Source of the DNA: Acidithiobacillus sulfurivorans
GTDB lineage: Bacteria > Pseudomonadota > Gammaproteobacteria > Acidithiobacillales > Acidithiobacillaceae
Assembly: GCF_018853815.1 (NCBI RefSeq)
Contig: NZ_JAAOMP010000038.1
Coordinates: forward strand, 1 to 36,352
Length of the DNA: 36,352 nt
Reading direction: 5' to 3'
Position 1 is the stretch's first letter. Each line of letters starts with the position of its first letter. The position numbers were made by a program, and so were the translations under genes. The notes below the pieces were generated by a model that had not been told where the DNA came from, did not search any database, and was given only the letters and a program-made list of their open reading frames with translations. Below, piece after piece: positions 7,827 to 16,901 of the stretch.

Positions 7827-8483
7827 ATGAGCGTAAATTCCATGGTCTTGAAGAAAAAGTCCCTGTTATACCTTTTGTTGCCTTTGCCTTTTTTCCTCAA
7901 TCCGTTGCCGGCATCAGCGGAAGCTTCGCTGTGGCAACAGGCCCAGCATTGGGGCAAGCAACAGTGGTCCATGGCGACAGCAACCATGCCGCATTCGCCA
8001 GTCACTGTTCCAGCGCAGGGGAGCATCGGAGTGGCTTTTTCTCCACCAGGAGGGGCAACAGCCGCCATCGTGCGCGCCGTGGACGGCGCACGCCAGCGGG
8101 TTTGGGTGCAGGCCTACAGTTTTACCAGCGCGCCTATTGCCAAGGCGGTTTTACAGGCGGCACGCCGGGGGCTGGATGTTCAGGTGGTGCTGGACAAAAG
8201 CCAGCGTACCCAGAAATATTCCGTGGCAGACTTTTTTGCCAATCAGGGTGTGCCCGTATTTATTGACGATCAGCATGCCATTGCCCATAACAAGGTGATG
8301 GTCATTGATGCGGATACCCTCATCACCGGCAGTTTCAACTTCAGCAAAGCGGCGGAACAGGCTAATGCCGAAAATCTACTGATTTTTCGGGGAAATCCCG
8401 CTCTGCAAAAGCTTTACGCCGAAAATTTCCGCTTTCATCTCAGTCATTCCACCCGCTACCAGCCTCGTCATGGTCTGGACTGA
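7827..8483 (+). CDS. Secreted phospholipase D-family nuclease (single HKD motif)
   Basis: A 218-residue protein with a lysine-rich start followed by a long hydrophobic stretch ending in PLPASAEA, which is a signal peptide; the mature protein should be periplasmic or exported. The mature part carries one HKD motif, HNKVMVIDADTLITGSFN, with H154, K156 and D161. VWVQAYSFTSAPIAKAVLQA precedes it. One motif per chain and this size match Nuc-type endonucleases of the PLD superfamily, which dimerise to build the active site. A second in-frame ATG at 7842 begins MVLKKKSLL, a better signal-peptide start; neither has a clear ribosome site. It stands alone, divergent from the hugZ-like gene and convergent with moeA only 20 bases away. 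A role in degrading extracellular DNA is an inference. Confidence 0.85.
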   Translation: MSVNSMVLKKKSLLYLLLPLPFFLNPLPASAEASLWQQAQHWGKQQWSMATATMPHSPVTVPAQGSIGVAFSPPGGATAAIVRAVDGARQRVWVQAYSFTSAPIAKAVLQAARRGLDVQVVLDKSQRTQKYSVADFFANQGVPVFIDDQHAIAHNKVMVIDADTLITGSFNFSKAAEQANAENLLIFRGNPALQKLYAENFRFHLSHSTRYQPRHGLD

Positions 8484-8503
8484 CTGCGGGTGTCACGACC
8501 AAT

Positions 8504-9742
8504 TCAGACCAGGCCCTCCAGCAATTGCACCTCTACCAGGCTACCTGCTGGCGCAGCATCTGCTTCGGCGGCCAGAATAATCAGACAGTCGGCATGCGCG
8601 AGTCCACTCATGATGTGCGAAGCCTGTTGACCGACCCCCGCCACCTGCAGACCGTTTTCTCCAGAAATCAGCACGCCGCGTTGAAAGTCGGTGCGCCCCG
8701 GTTTTTTCTTGAGGGGATGCGCCAGCGGTAGTTTGAGAACCGAGGGGGTCCAGGGGGTGCTCTTCCCCATCCGTTTGAGGATGCAGGGCTGCACAAACTG
8801 GTAGAAAGTCACCATGGTGGAAACCGGGTTACCGGGCAGACCAAAAAAGGTGGCCTCTCCCAGTTGGCCAAAGGCCAGCGGGCGGCCAGGCTTCATGTTC
8901 ATTTTCCAGAAATCGATGCTGCCGATGCGGCCCAGCAATTCGGCAATGTAATCCGCATCACCTACCGACACGCCGCCGGTGCTGATCACTAAATCAGCCA
9001 TGCCTGCGGCTTGTTGCAAGGTTTTTTCCAGATGCTCAGGGTTATCCAGGATCCGTCCAAGGTCGAGAATTTCACAGCCGAGACGTTGGAGCATCCCTTG
9101 CAGGGCATACCGGTTACTGTCGTATATCTGACCTGCCTCCAGCGTGCTACCCAGCGGGCGCAGTTCATCTCCCGTTGAAAAAAAAGCCACACGCAGACGT
9201 CGAAAAACCTTGACCTCAGCAATGCCCAGACTGGCGAGCAGAGCCAGTTGGGCGGGTCGGAGCAGTGTGCCGGCATGGAGGGCCTCGACGCCGGGCTGCA
9301 GATCCTCGCCGGTCTGCCGAATATTGGCGCCGGGTGCCGGGCGCTGCTGGGGAAGGATGGTTTTGTCCTGAATTTCCGCCTGTTCCTGAATCAGGACGCT
9401 GTCCGCACCTTCTGGCAAGACAGCGCCGGTCATGATGCGCACGCACTCACCAGGCCCGACTACACCCGTGAAGGGATGTCCGGCAAAACAATGCCCAATG
9501 AGCTGTCTGGGTTTTTCGCCGTCACTGCTGCGCAGGGCGTAACCGTCCATCGCGGAGTTCGGCCAGGCGGGGACCGGTTGCGGGGCACATAGGTCTTCAG
9601 CGAGGACCCGTCCCAGGGCAGCGGTGAGGTGCAGAACATCGGTATCTGTCAGGGCAGGGCTGCTGGCAAGAATGGCAGCCCGCGCTTCCTCAACACTTTT
9701 CGCCATGGAATCGTATTCGTTATCACTACAGCAGTGAGCCAT
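8504..9742 (-). CDS. moeA: Molybdopterin molybdenumtransferase MoeA
   Basis: MoeA inserts molybdate into adenylylated molybdopterin, the final step of molybdenum cofactor synthesis, in the cytoplasm. The 412-residue length is usual. Recognisable motifs are PVPAWPNSAMDGYAL near the N-terminus, RIMTGAVLPEGADSV, FFSTGDEL, the cofactor-binding STGGVSVGDADYI, MNMKPGRPLAFG, and FGLPGNPVSTMVTFYQFV. The ATG at 9742 directly abuts the mobB stop, so it is the third gene of a mobA-mobB-moeA operon. A later in-frame ATG (residue 13, MAKSVEEA) is closer to where most MoeA proteins begin and may be the true start. Confidence 0.93.
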   Translation of the reverse strand: MAHCCSDNEYDSMAKSVEEARAAILASSPALTDTDVLHLTAALGRVLAEDLCAPQPVPAWPNSAMDGYALRSSDGEKPRQLIGHCFAGHPFTGVVGPGECVRIMTGAVLPEGADSVLIQEQAEIQDKTILPQQRPAPGANIRQTGEDLQPGVEALHAGTLLRPAQLALLASLGIAEVKVFRRLRVAFFSTGDELRPLGSTLEAGQIYDSNRYALQGMLQRLGCEILDLGRILDNPEHLEKTLQQAAGMADLVISTGGVSVGDADYIAELLGRIGSIDFWKMNMKPGRPLAFGQLGEATFFGLPGNPVSTMVTFYQFVQPCILKRMGKSTPWTPSVLKLPLAHPLKKKPGRTDFQRGVLISGENGLQVAGVGQQASHIMSGLAHADCLIILAAEADAAPAGSLVEVQLLEGLV

Positions 9743-10237
9743 TCAGGGTTCCTCGTGTATCCAGTGGTGAATAAATTGCGCAATGCTTTCAGGGGTGTTG
9801 AGGTCCAGTACTGCGCAGTGTGTGAACAAGGTTGCATCACTGGCTACGGCAATAATCCGGGGATCTTCTGTAGCCAGCAAAGGTTTTTGCAGCGCCGGGC
9901 GGTGTACCTCTATTTTCGGAATGGGCAAACCTTTGTTCCCCTCAATCAACAGCAAATCCGCAGGCGCAGGCAAGCTGTCAAAAATGCTTTCCAGAATGAC
10001 CGTTTCCGGCGCCAGACAGGTAGTGAACCAGCGTTTGGGGCCTTGTAGCATGACCGTTTCGGCACCGGCCTCACGCAGACGATAACTGTCTTTTCCGGGG
10101 GTATCCCAGTCCACGTCATGATGAGTGGATTTGACCACGGCGATGCGTAAACCCGCTGCGCGAAGCAAGGGGATCAAGGCGCAGAGCAGGGTGGTTTTCC
10201 CGCTACCGCTATATCCTACCACACCCAACGCTTTCAA
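9743..10237 (-). CDS. mobB: Molybdopterin-guanine dinucleotide biosynthesis adaptor MobB
   Basis: A small 164-residue P-loop GTPase with the Walker A sequence GYSGSGKTTLL at residues 8-18. KSTHHDVDWDTPGKDSYRLREAGA and LLLIEGNKGLPIPKIEVHR follow, all typical of MobB. It is thought to deliver or stimulate GTP use by MobA when molybdopterin is converted to the guanine dinucleotide form, which serves DMSO-reductase-family enzymes. Its ATG overlaps the mobA stop by four bases, and moeA begins immediately after its own stop. The length is normal for stand-alone MobB and it is not fused to MobA or MoeA. Confidence 0.92.
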   Translation of the reverse strand: MKALGVVGYSGSGKTTLLCALIPLLRAAGLRIAVVKSTHHDVDWDTPGKDSYRLREAGAETVMLQGPKRWFTTCLAPETVILESIFDSLPAPADLLLIEGNKGLPIPKIEVHRPALQKPLLATEDPRIIAVASDATLFTHCAVLDLNTPESIAQFIHHWIHEEP

Positions 10238-10848
10238 GACAGATCCTCGGGCACGTTACAATTGCGCAGAACGGCTTCATCCAGATGCAGGGTGGCGTAA
10301 TCCAGATCACGAAACCAGTCCTGAACCCGCCGTCCGCCTTGATCCAGATAGGCTTGCAGCCGGGGTAAAAGACGGCGATGACATAAGACGAGTACCGCAT
10401 GCCAGCGCTGGTCGCTGCGCACCACGACAAGATCCTTGTCCATTTTCGCCTGCCACATCTGCCGCAACAGATCGTGGGGCAGGAGCGGGCTGTCCACGGG
10501 AATACTGGCCACCCAATCCTGCCCGGCAGCTGCCAATCCGGCACTCAGACCCATCAGCGGACCTTCAAAAGTGGCGCAGGAGTCAGGAATAACAGGGTAG
10601 CCTAAGGCCCGGTAATCTTCGAGCTGACGGTTGGCACTGATCAGAATTTCTGCGCTGTCTGCCTGCACGATCTGGATGGCATGGCTAATCAGCGGGGCCT
10701 TTTGCCAAAGAACCCAGCCTTTATCGACACCGCCCATACGCCGCCCTGCGCCTCCGGCAAGAATCAATCCGGTGATCGGAAGCGGCAGAGAAGCTGGTGG
10801 GGAAACAGATTGCTCGACGTGCATGTTATTTGGCTGCTGCCCTGTCAT
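10234..10848 (-). CDS. mobA: Molybdenum cofactor guanylyltransferase MobA
   Basis: MobA transfers GMP from GTP to molybdopterin. The 204-residue chain has the nucleotide-binding signature LILAGGAGRRMGGVDKGW near residue 28, then GPLMGLSAGL, SIPVDSPLLP (metal-binding aspartate) and WHAVLVLCHR. It opens the mobA-mobB-moeA operon, with four-base overlap into mobB. The N-terminus is uncertain: an ATG eight codons downstream (10824) would remove most of the low-similarity leader, and neither has a strong ribosome site. The divergent plus-strand gene begins about 55 bases away, so the two promoters share a short intergenic region. Confidence 0.92.
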   Translation of the reverse strand: MTGQQPNNMHVEQSVSPPASLPLPITGLILAGGAGRRMGGVDKGWVLWQKAPLISHAIQIVQADSAEILISANRQLEDYRALGYPVIPDSCATFEGPLMGLSAGLAAAGQDWVASIPVDSPLLPHDLLRQMWQAKMDKDLVVVRSDQRWHAVLVLCHRRLLPRLQAYLDQGGRRVQDWFRDLDYATLHLDEAVLRNCNVPEDLS

Positions 10849-10902
10849 AAAAGCCTATGCTATCCTTCCACAATTCTCAGGCAAGTAAAACCCGGAGCAG
10901 AT

Positions 10903-11460
10903 ATGTGGGATTGGTTGCGGGGCAAGTCAGGACCGACTGCTCCCCCCCGTGGTGTAGTGGTTGATGCTGGTATTCCCAATCAGGAGCGCGTCGCAGAATT
11001 GCCGCTGCCCGAGGCGTTGTTCGTTCTGCATTATAATGGTTTCGCCCAGCTTCCGGAAAATGCCGAGCTGCGGCAATTGCTGCTCAACACGGCGCGGAAC
11101 GCCGATTTTTTGCGTGATTTGCCCCGGGTCAGTGCCCGGCGTCTGGAAGAAAGTGCTGCGCTGCAGTCCCGTTTCGGCATAGAGCTGGAAACCGTCGTGC
11201 AATTTTTCAAGGTGTTGCACAGTGAAATTACCCGCCGCATGTATATTGATGCGGCCCGCAAGCGCGAGGACGTCGCCGGGCTGCAATATACCCTCCGTGA
11301 TCCTGCCAGGGCCGATGCCCAAGTATGCGCCATTGCCGAGGCCAATCCTTATGATTTGGGTGCTGGTACTTACCCGTTTACCCATATTCCCGAGAATCCG
11401 CATCCGGGAACAGAAAATCCCTTTATTATTCGTATTGTCATGAAAAAGGATCTGGCATGA
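10903..11460 (+). CDS. Unrecognised 185-residue protein coupled to leuB
   Basis: I do not recognise this family with confidence. The start at 10903 is supported by GGAG eight bases upstream; the longer open frame runs backwards through mobA and is ignored. The chain is soluble with no signal peptide. It has a proline-rich leader ([15 protein letters not shown]), a leucine-rich helical middle (residues 35-110) and a distinctive end: C142, then [16 protein letters not shown] and a proline/histidine segment before FIIRIVMKK. That end faintly resembles the C-terminal domain of SPP1 gp7/Mu gpF-like phage head-morphogenesis proteins, but the usual final HP-CRC cysteines are missing, so this is only a lead. 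The stop overlaps the leuB ATG (ATGA), and it occupies the place where leuD often precedes leuB. It is probably co-expressed with the leucine gene. Confidence 0.7.
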   Translation: MWDWLRGKSGPTAPPRGVVVDAGIPNQERVAELPLPEALFVLHYNGFAQLPENAELRQLLLNTARNADFLRDLPRVSARRLEESAALQSRFGIELETVVQFFKVLHSEITRRMYIDAARKREDVAGLQYTLRDPARADAQVCAIAEANPYDLGAGTYPFTHIPENPHPGTENPFIIRIVMKKDLA

Positions 11461-12527
11461 AAAAAATAGCAATTTTCCCTGGTGACGGGATTGGACCCGA
11501 AATTGTGGACGCAGCACGTCTGGTGCTGGATGCCGTGGACCACGCTGCAGGCCTGAATTTGCAATGTACCGATGGATTGGTCGGCGGTGCCGCCCTGGAT
11601 GCGGCAGATGATCCCTTGCCTGAAGCTTCCCTGCAGTTGGCCATGGCTGCCGATGCGGTCATTCTGGGTGCTGTCGGTGGCCCGCGCTGGGATGACCTGC
11701 CACCTGCCAAGCGTCCCGAGCAGGGTTTGCTGCGCTTGCGCAAGAATCTGGATTTGTTTGCCAATTTGCGGCCAGCACAAATTTTCCCGCAGTTACTGAG
11801 TGCATCGCCACTGCGTCCGGAACTGGTGCGGGATGTGGATATTCTGGTGGTGCGCGAGCTGACGGGCGATATTTACTTTGGTCAGCCCAGAGCTGCGGAG
11901 GTTCTGGACGGCAAGCGTCGTGCCTACAACACCATGGTGTATGATGAAGACGAAATTCGGCGTATTGCCCACGTTGCCTTCAAAGCAGCACAGGGTCGCC
12001 GTAAACAATTATGTTCGGTGGACAAGGCCAATGTGCTCGAAACCACTCGTCTCTGGCGCGAAGTGGTGACTGAATTGGCAGCGGAGTATCCCGATGTCCA
12101 TTTAAGTCATATGTATGTGGATAATGCAGCGATGCAGTTAATTCGTGCACCTTCCCAATTTGATGTGCTGCTAACTGGTAATATGTTTGGTGATATTTTG
12201 TCCGATGAAGCGAGCCAACTGACCGGTTCCATCGGCATGTTGCCCTCGGCTTCATTGGGCGAGGGGCGGGGCATGTATGAACCTATTCATGGTTCTGCTC
12301 CGGACATTGCCGGGCAGGATAAAGCCAATCCGCTGGCCACGATTTTGTCTGTGGCCATGATGTTGCGCCATTCTCTGGGTAACGAACCATGGGCACAACG
12401 GGTGGAAATGGCGGTTCAGAAAGTTCTGGATGAGGGACTACGTACGGCCGATATTGCCGCAGCCGGTGAAGCTGTAATCGGAACCCGTGCCATGGGCCAT
12501 GCGGTTGTCAAGGCGTTGCAACTCTGA
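11457..12527 (+). CDS. leuB: 3-isopropylmalate dehydrogenase LeuB
   Basis: LeuB oxidises and decarboxylates 3-isopropylmalate to 2-oxoisocaproate with NAD, the third step of leucine synthesis. The 356-residue length is standard. Visible family features are [14 protein letters not shown] at the N-terminus, [16 protein letters not shown] (substrate arginines), [13 protein letters not shown], the metal-binding [19 protein letters not shown], and [18 protein letters not shown], which binds NAD. The ATG overlaps the stop of the preceding 185-residue gene by four bases. asd begins 13 bases after the leuB stop, as in the conserved leuB-asd-fimV-truA order of pseudomonads and relatives. leuC and leuD are not in the window. 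Confidence 0.96.
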   Translation: MKKIAIFPGDGIGPEIVDAARLVLDAVDHAAGLNLQCTDGLVGGAALDAADDPLPEASLQLAMAADAVILGAVGGPRWDDLPPAKRPEQGLLRLRKNLDLFANLRPAQIFPQLLSASPLRPELVRDVDILVVRELTGDIYFGQPRAAEVLDGKRRAYNTMVYDEDEIRRIAHVAFKAAQGRRKQLCSVDKANVLETTRLWREVVTELAAEYPDVHLSHMYVDNAAMQLIRAPSQFDVLLTGNMFGDILSDEASQLTGSIGMLPSASLGEGRGMYEPIHGSAPDIAGQDKANPLATILSVAMMLRHSLGNEPWAQRVEMAVQKVLDEGLRTADIAAAGEAVIGTRAMGHAVVKALQL

Positions 12528-12540
12528 GGATGAATGAAGC

Positions 12541-13563
12541 ATGAAAAAAACGCATTATAACGTGGCCGTACTGGGGGCGACGGGTGCCGTCGGCGAAGTC
12601 ATGCTGCAAATCCTGGAGCAGCGCAAGTTTCCCGTTGATAAGCTTTACCTGTTGGCCAGTAGTCGCTCTGCAGGGGGGCGGCTGCCGTTTCGGGGTAAGC
12701 AGGTTCTGGTGCAGGATGCGGCCAGTTTTGACTGGTCCCTGGTAGATATCGGCTTGTTTTCTGCCGGTGCCAAAGTCAGTGCCCAATTTGCGCCATTGGC
12801 GGCGGAAGCGGGCTGCGTCATCATTGATAATACCTCCCAGTACCGTTACGACGATGATATTCCCCTGGTGGTTCCGGAAGTCAATCCCCAGCGTATTGCC
12901 GATCATGTGAATCGGGGGATTATTGCCAATCCCAATTGTTCCACTATCCAGATGTTGCTGGCTTTGAAGCCCATTGCCGATGCCGTGGGCATCGAGCGCG
13001 TGGTCGTGGCCACCTATCAGGCGGTCAGCGGGGCGGGTAAGCGCGCTATTGAAGAATTGGGACAGCAGACGATGGCCCTGTTCCGCCACGAAGAGGCCGT
13101 CTGCGATATTTTCCCCAAGCGGATTTCCTTCAACTGTCTGCCTCAGATTGATGTGTTTCAGGACAACGGTTACACCAAGGAAGAAATGAAAATGCTTTGG
13201 GAAACCCGAAAAATTCTGGAGCTTCCTGACATTGCGCTGACGGCAACCTGCGTGCGGGTGCCCGTATTTTACGGTCATTCCGAGGCGGTCAATGTGGTGA
13301 CACGTGACCCCATTACCCCGGAGGCCGTGCGGGCCTTGCTGGAAAAAGCACCGGGTGTGACGGTGGTGGATAATCGGGAGAAGAATTTATGGCCATCGGC
13401 TCTGGATGCAGCAGGCCAGGACACCACTTATGTGGGGCGTATTCGCGGCGATTGTTCCCATGATAAGGGCATTAATTTCTGGGTGGTATCCGATAATATC
13501 CGCAAGGGTGCGGCATTGAATAGTGTGCAGATTGCAGAGTTGTTAATTCGCGACTATTTATAG
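12541..13563 (+). CDS. asd: Aspartate-semialdehyde dehydrogenase
   Basis: Asd reduces aspartyl phosphate to aspartate semialdehyde with NADPH, the branch point to lysine, diaminopimelate, threonine and methionine. The 340-residue protein has the NADP loop VLGATGAVGEVMLQ, IIDNTSQYRYDDDIPLVVPE, and the catalytic cysteine C133 in NPNCSTIQM, followed by TYQAVSGAGK. It ends in the usual ALNSVQIAELL. A GAGGATGA ribosome site precedes the ATG. It lies between leuB and fimV on the same strand and is likely expressed with leuB. Confidence 0.96.
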   Translation: MKKTHYNVAVLGATGAVGEVMLQILEQRKFPVDKLYLLASSRSAGGRLPFRGKQVLVQDAASFDWSLVDIGLFSAGAKVSAQFAPLAAEAGCVIIDNTSQYRYDDDIPLVVPEVNPQRIADHVNRGIIANPNCSTIQMLLALKPIADAVGIERVVVATYQAVSGAGKRAIEELGQQTMALFRHEEAVCDIFPKRISFNCLPQIDVFQDNGYTKEEMKMLWETRKILELPDIALTATCVRVPVFYGHSEAVNVVTRDPITPEAVRALLEKAPGVTVVDNREKNLWPSALDAAGQDTTYVGRIRGDCSHDKGINFWVVSDNIRKGAALNSVQIAELLIRDYL

Positions 13564-13628
13564 GGACACTGCGGGTTGAAAGTGGCCCATTGCAATACGC
13601 TTGCGTTACAGAAAATGAGGAAATAACA

Positions 13629-16001
13629 ATGGAGAGAAAGAATTGGTTGTGGGCCATGGCCGGGATGGGCTTACTCTTGCCGGGTCTGGCCCAGGCACTG
13701 GGGCTGGGATCCCTGCAGGTCTTGTCTGCACCTGGAGAACCCTTTCGTGCGGAAATACCCATCCAATCAGTAACCCCTCAGACTGCATCCAGTCTTAATG
13801 CCAGCCTGGCCCCGATTAGCGCATTTGCCATGATCAATTTGCCACAGGCTCCGGCACTTGAGCATTGGCAATTTACGGTGCGGCGTGGGAGTCAACCTGC
13901 AATTCTGATTTCCAGTCCTCTACCCGTGAGTCAGCCAAATTTACAGTTTTTGGTACAGCTCAACTGGTCGGGGGGGCAGTTAGTACGAGAATACTCGGCC
14001 AGTGTTGCGAATACCGCTGCAGCGATGCCCCTGGTATCCAGCCCGGCACCCGTTGCGCCGTCAGCAATTTCGCCAGTTAGTGTGCCAGCAACTGAATCTG
14101 TGGCGCGGCCTCCCGCACCCGTTAGGCTGTACCATGGTTGGTCGCGGGTGAACCGTTATGGCCCGGTACCGGTGAACAGCTCTCTGTATGATATTGCGCA
14201 GTCTATCACCAACAGTAATGCAGTTACCCTGGATCAGGTCATGTCGGCAGTAGTCAAGGCTAATCCACAGGCCTTCAAAAATGCCAACCCAACGTATTTG
14301 TATGCGGGAAGCATGCTGAATCTGCCCAATGTGAATCAGGTACAGGCCATGGCGCCTGCTCAGGCCACCACCTGGTTGTCAATGCAAAGTAAAGCGGGAA
14401 GTGCGGCTCCTGTTCCTGCTGCTCAAACATCCGGGACTGCGACTTCCACAGCGCAGCCACAAAAAGCTTCAACAAGTCCCACCGAAAGTGCTACTCATCT
14501 GGTACTGTCCAGTGCCCCAGCCAATGCAGTAGCTGCCAATGCTGATACGGCATCTGCTACCAGTGTGCCTCTAGCAGCGGATACCCTTGCCCTGCAGACG
14601 GAAAATCAGAAGCTGAAGGGTGAGGTAACGGGCCTTGGGCAGCGTTTGAGCGCAGAAGAGCGTTTGCTGGTCAACCAGGGCGCCCAGTTGGCTACGCTCT
14701 CGCGCAATAGCGCCAACAGTAGTCTGTTCAACAACATCCCACTACTGATTTCCCTGGGAGGAAATCTACTGCTTCTCATCCTCTTTCTATGGATGCTGCG
14801 CCGTCAAAAAGAATCGGAAAAACGTCAGCGTGAAGTTTCTCAACGTCTATCCACACTGAACAGTACCAAATCGAAACCGGTTGCCGAGCCGCCAGTTGTT
14901 GTACCTGCTCCAGCACCTGTACCTGCACCGGTTGCCGCATATCATGCGGGAGCGGAACCAGCAATAACTCCTCCAGCCGTTTCTGCGCCAGCACAGGTCA
15001 CGACTCCTGTCTTGAAAGAGGCAGCGGTGGAGGAGATGGTGCCGGTTATCGAACAGGCTCCATTGCAAACGCAGGGCGAAGATCATGACGATGTGATGGA
15101 AATTGATCCCGTTGAGCAGGCGGATCTCTACCTGACTTATGGTAAATCCGAGCAGGCCATTACGGTGATGAATGAAGCGCTGGATGAGAATCCCAGACGC
15201 AAGGAGCTTTACGTCAAGCTTCTGGATATGTATGCCACACTGGATCGTCGCACAGATTATCTGGATTTGGCAGAACGGATGCGGGGCCGCTTTGGCCCCC
15301 ATAACGCCGCCTGGCAGGAAGTAGCTGCTCAGGGGTCCCGCCTGTTTCCGGGGAACGCCTTGTTTGCTTCGGAGGATGAAGGCGAGGCGGACGTAGTGGT
15401 CAAACAGGCTCCCGTAGAAACGCCCGCTGACAAAATACCAGAGGCAGCAGCCACTGCGCATGATGCAGACGATATGCTGGATTTTGATTTTTCCCATGGG
15501 CAGGTTGCGCCTGCTGCGGACGACTCATTTCCTGCAGATGAAAAAGACCGCTTGTTGCAGGATATTGATGAACAATTCCGGCTGATGGATGCAGATCATC
15601 TCCATGCCGAACAAACGACCAGCGCGGCGGGCTCCGCAAGTCACGAGCCCATCCCGGCCCCTGAAGCCGAAGCGCCCAAGTCCGAAGGCCCAAGTGCGGA
15701 AGATACGCTGCCGTTTTCTTTCGGGCTGTCGCCCTTTGAGGAAGAACAAGCTCCGGCTGTCCCTGCCAAGGAACCTGATCCCGAGCCTGCAGCGCCTCGC
15801 GAAATATCCAAGCCGGCCATTGTTGAGGAGACGAGTCCTGCAGCCGACGACTGGGATGCAGTCGGGACCAAGCTGGATCTGGCGAAAGCCTACGTCGAAA
15901 TGGGAGACAGTGAATCGGCGCGCGACCTTCTGGAAGAAGTGAGCAAGGAAGGGCGTAGTGCTCAGCGCGAAGAAGCCCAGAAAATGCTCGAAGACTTGTA
16001 A
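13629..16001 (+). CDS. fimV: FimV-like polar hub / pilus assembly protein
   Basis: A 790-residue inner-membrane protein. The order is: signal peptide ending near AQALGLG; FimV N-terminal core with GSLQVLSAPGEPFRAEIPI; a LysM-like peptidoglycan-binding stretch (about residues 170-245); a proline/alanine/serine-rich linker; a short coiled coil; one membrane helix near 370-392 followed by RRQKESEKRQ; then an acidic cytoplasmic part with TPR-like repeats near 490-555 and the conserved C-terminal LDLAKAYVEMGDSESARDLLEEV. Homologues organise the cell pole, type IV pili and twitching. I start at 13629, where GAGG lies eight bases upstream, rather than at a GTG or other codon earlier. It stands in the asd-fimV-truA order seen in Pseudomonas. 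A perfect hairpin follows the stop. Confidence 0.9.
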   Translation: MERKNWLWAMAGMGLLLPGLAQALGLGSLQVLSAPGEPFRAEIPIQSVTPQTASSLNASLAPISAFAMINLPQAPALEHWQFTVRRGSQPAILISSPLPVSQPNLQFLVQLNWSGGQLVREYSASVANTAAAMPLVSSPAPVAPSAISPVSVPATESVARPPAPVRLYHGWSRVNRYGPVPVNSSLYDIAQSITNSNAVTLDQVMSAVVKANPQAFKNANPTYLYAGSMLNLPNVNQVQAMAPAQATTWLSMQSKAGSAAPVPAAQTSGTATSTAQPQKASTSPTESATHLVLSSAPANAVAANADTASATSVPLAADTLALQTENQKLKGEVTGLGQRLSAEERLLVNQGAQLATLSRNSANSSLFNNIPLLISLGGNLLLLILFLWMLRRQKESEKRQREVSQRLSTLNSTKSKPVAEPPVVVPAPAPVPAPVAAYHAGAEPAITPPAVSAPAQVTTPVLKEAAVEEMVPVIEQAPLQTQGEDHDDVMEIDPVEQADLYLTYGKSEQAITVMNEALDENPRRKELYVKLLDMYATLDRRTDYLDLAERMRGRFGPHNAAWQEVAAQGSRLFPGNALFASEDEGEADVVVKQAPVETPADKIPEAAATAHDADDMLDFDFSHGQVAPAADDSFPADEKDRLLQDIDEQFRLMDADHLHAEQTTSAAGSASHEPIPAPEAEAPKSEGPSAEDTLPFSFGLSPFEEEQAPAVPAKEPDPEPAAPREISKPAIVEETSPAADDWDAVGTKLDLAKAYVEMGDSESARDLLEEVSKEGRSAQREEAQKMLEDL

Positions 16002-16002
16002 T

Positions 16003-16830
16003 TTGTCTCCTGTCGTTCTGGTAGATCGCCCAAGGCCCGGCATACGCTGGGCCTTGGGCGTTGAATATGACGGCAACGGTTTTTGTGGCTGGCAGCGTCA
16101 GTTGGGCCAGGCCAGTGTGCAGCAGTCTCTGGAGGGAGCCCTCAGCCGTCTGGCCAGGACGGCTATTTCGGTCACGGTGGCAGGGCGGACCGATACCGGC
16201 GTGCACGCGCTCTGCCAGGTGGTCCATTTTGATGCACCCGTGCAGCGTTCTGCAGAATCCTGGCTGCGGGCCACTAATACTTATCTTCCTGATGGGGTGG
16301 CAGTGCGCTGGGCGCAGCCGGTATCAGCGCATTTTCATGCCCGATTTTCCGCAACGGCCAGACGCTATCGCTACGTGATTCTCAATCGCCGGGAAAAATC
16401 GGCGTTGTGGCGTCATCACACGGCCTGGGTGTACAGTCCGTTAGACGTCGAACCCATGCGGGCGGCGGCGAACTTACTACTGGGTACCCATGATTTTTCT
16501 GCTTTTCGGGCTTCATCGTGCCAGGCCAATAGTCCCGTACGCAGTTTACATCGTCTGACGGTCAGCCAGCGGGGTGAGCTGATTAGCATTGATGCCGAAG
16601 CCAATGGATTTTTGCACCATATGGTGCGTAACCTCGCGGGCGTTTTGATGGCCATTGGTCGTGGCGATCAGTCTCCACAATGGGCCGCAGAAGTCCTTGC
16701 CAGCCGGGATCGTTGTCAGGCCGGAGTGACCGCCCCGCCTGGAGGCCTTTATTTTGTTGCACCCCGCTATCCGGATGAATTCGCTTTGCCTGTCGATGAG
16801 GTAGATCCCGGTTTTCTGACGGGTACTTGA
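16003..16830 (+). CDS. truA: tRNA pseudouridine(38-40) synthase TruA
   Basis: TruA makes pseudouridine at positions 38-40 of the tRNA anticodon arm. Family sequence begins with RWALGVEYDGNGFCGWQRQ and continues with the catalytic aspartate in VAGRTDTGVHALCQVVHFD, then FHARFSATARRYRYVI, GTHDFSAFRAS and NGFLHHMVRNL. The start is uncertain. No ATG fits. A TTG at 16003, just after the fimV stop, has only a weak ribosome site. A GTG at 15958, preceded by a good GGAAGGG, would overlap fimV by 44 bases. Either gives an unusual N-terminal extension before the conserved part. A perfect 11-bp hairpin covers this beginning and may affect translation or end fimV transcripts. Confidence 0.93.
   Translation: MSPVVLVDRPRPGIRWALGVEYDGNGFCGWQRQLGQASVQQSLEGALSRLARTAISVTVAGRTDTGVHALCQVVHFDAPVQRSAESWLRATNTYLPDGVAVRWAQPVSAHFHARFSATARRYRYVILNRREKSALWRHHTAWVYSPLDVEPMRAAANLLLGTHDFSAFRASSCQANSPVRSLHRLTVSQRGELISIDAEANGFLHHMVRNLAGVLMAIGRGDQSPQWAAEVLASRDRCQAGVTAPPGGLYFVAPRYPDEFALPVDEVDPGFLTGT
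16028..16059 (+). promoter_or_regulatory. Perfect 11-bp hairpin between fimV and the truA core
   Basis: GCCCAAGGCCC (16028-16038) and GGGCCTTGGGC (16049-16059) are exact reverse complements with a ten-base loop. The first arm begins 26 bases after the fimV stop. No T-run follows, so it is not a standard terminator. It lies inside the first codons of truA whichever start is used. Possible roles are 3'-end protection of the fimV message or translational control of truA. Confidence 0.5.
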
Positions 16831-16901
16831 AGGCCTGCCACCCAGCATCGGCAATAGCTGTGGATGTGGGTTTATCCGGATGGCAGTGTTAGAATGCGCT
16901 G

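Noticed and set aside
8464-8519. TGGTCTG/CAGACCA inverted repeat between the PLD gene and moeA as a bidirectional terminator
   Set aside because: Only seven pairs with a long loop and no T-run; too weak to call.
10681-10902. Upstream extension of the 185-residue gene
   Set aside because: It lies antisense within mobA, and a good ribosome site precedes the internal ATG at 10903.
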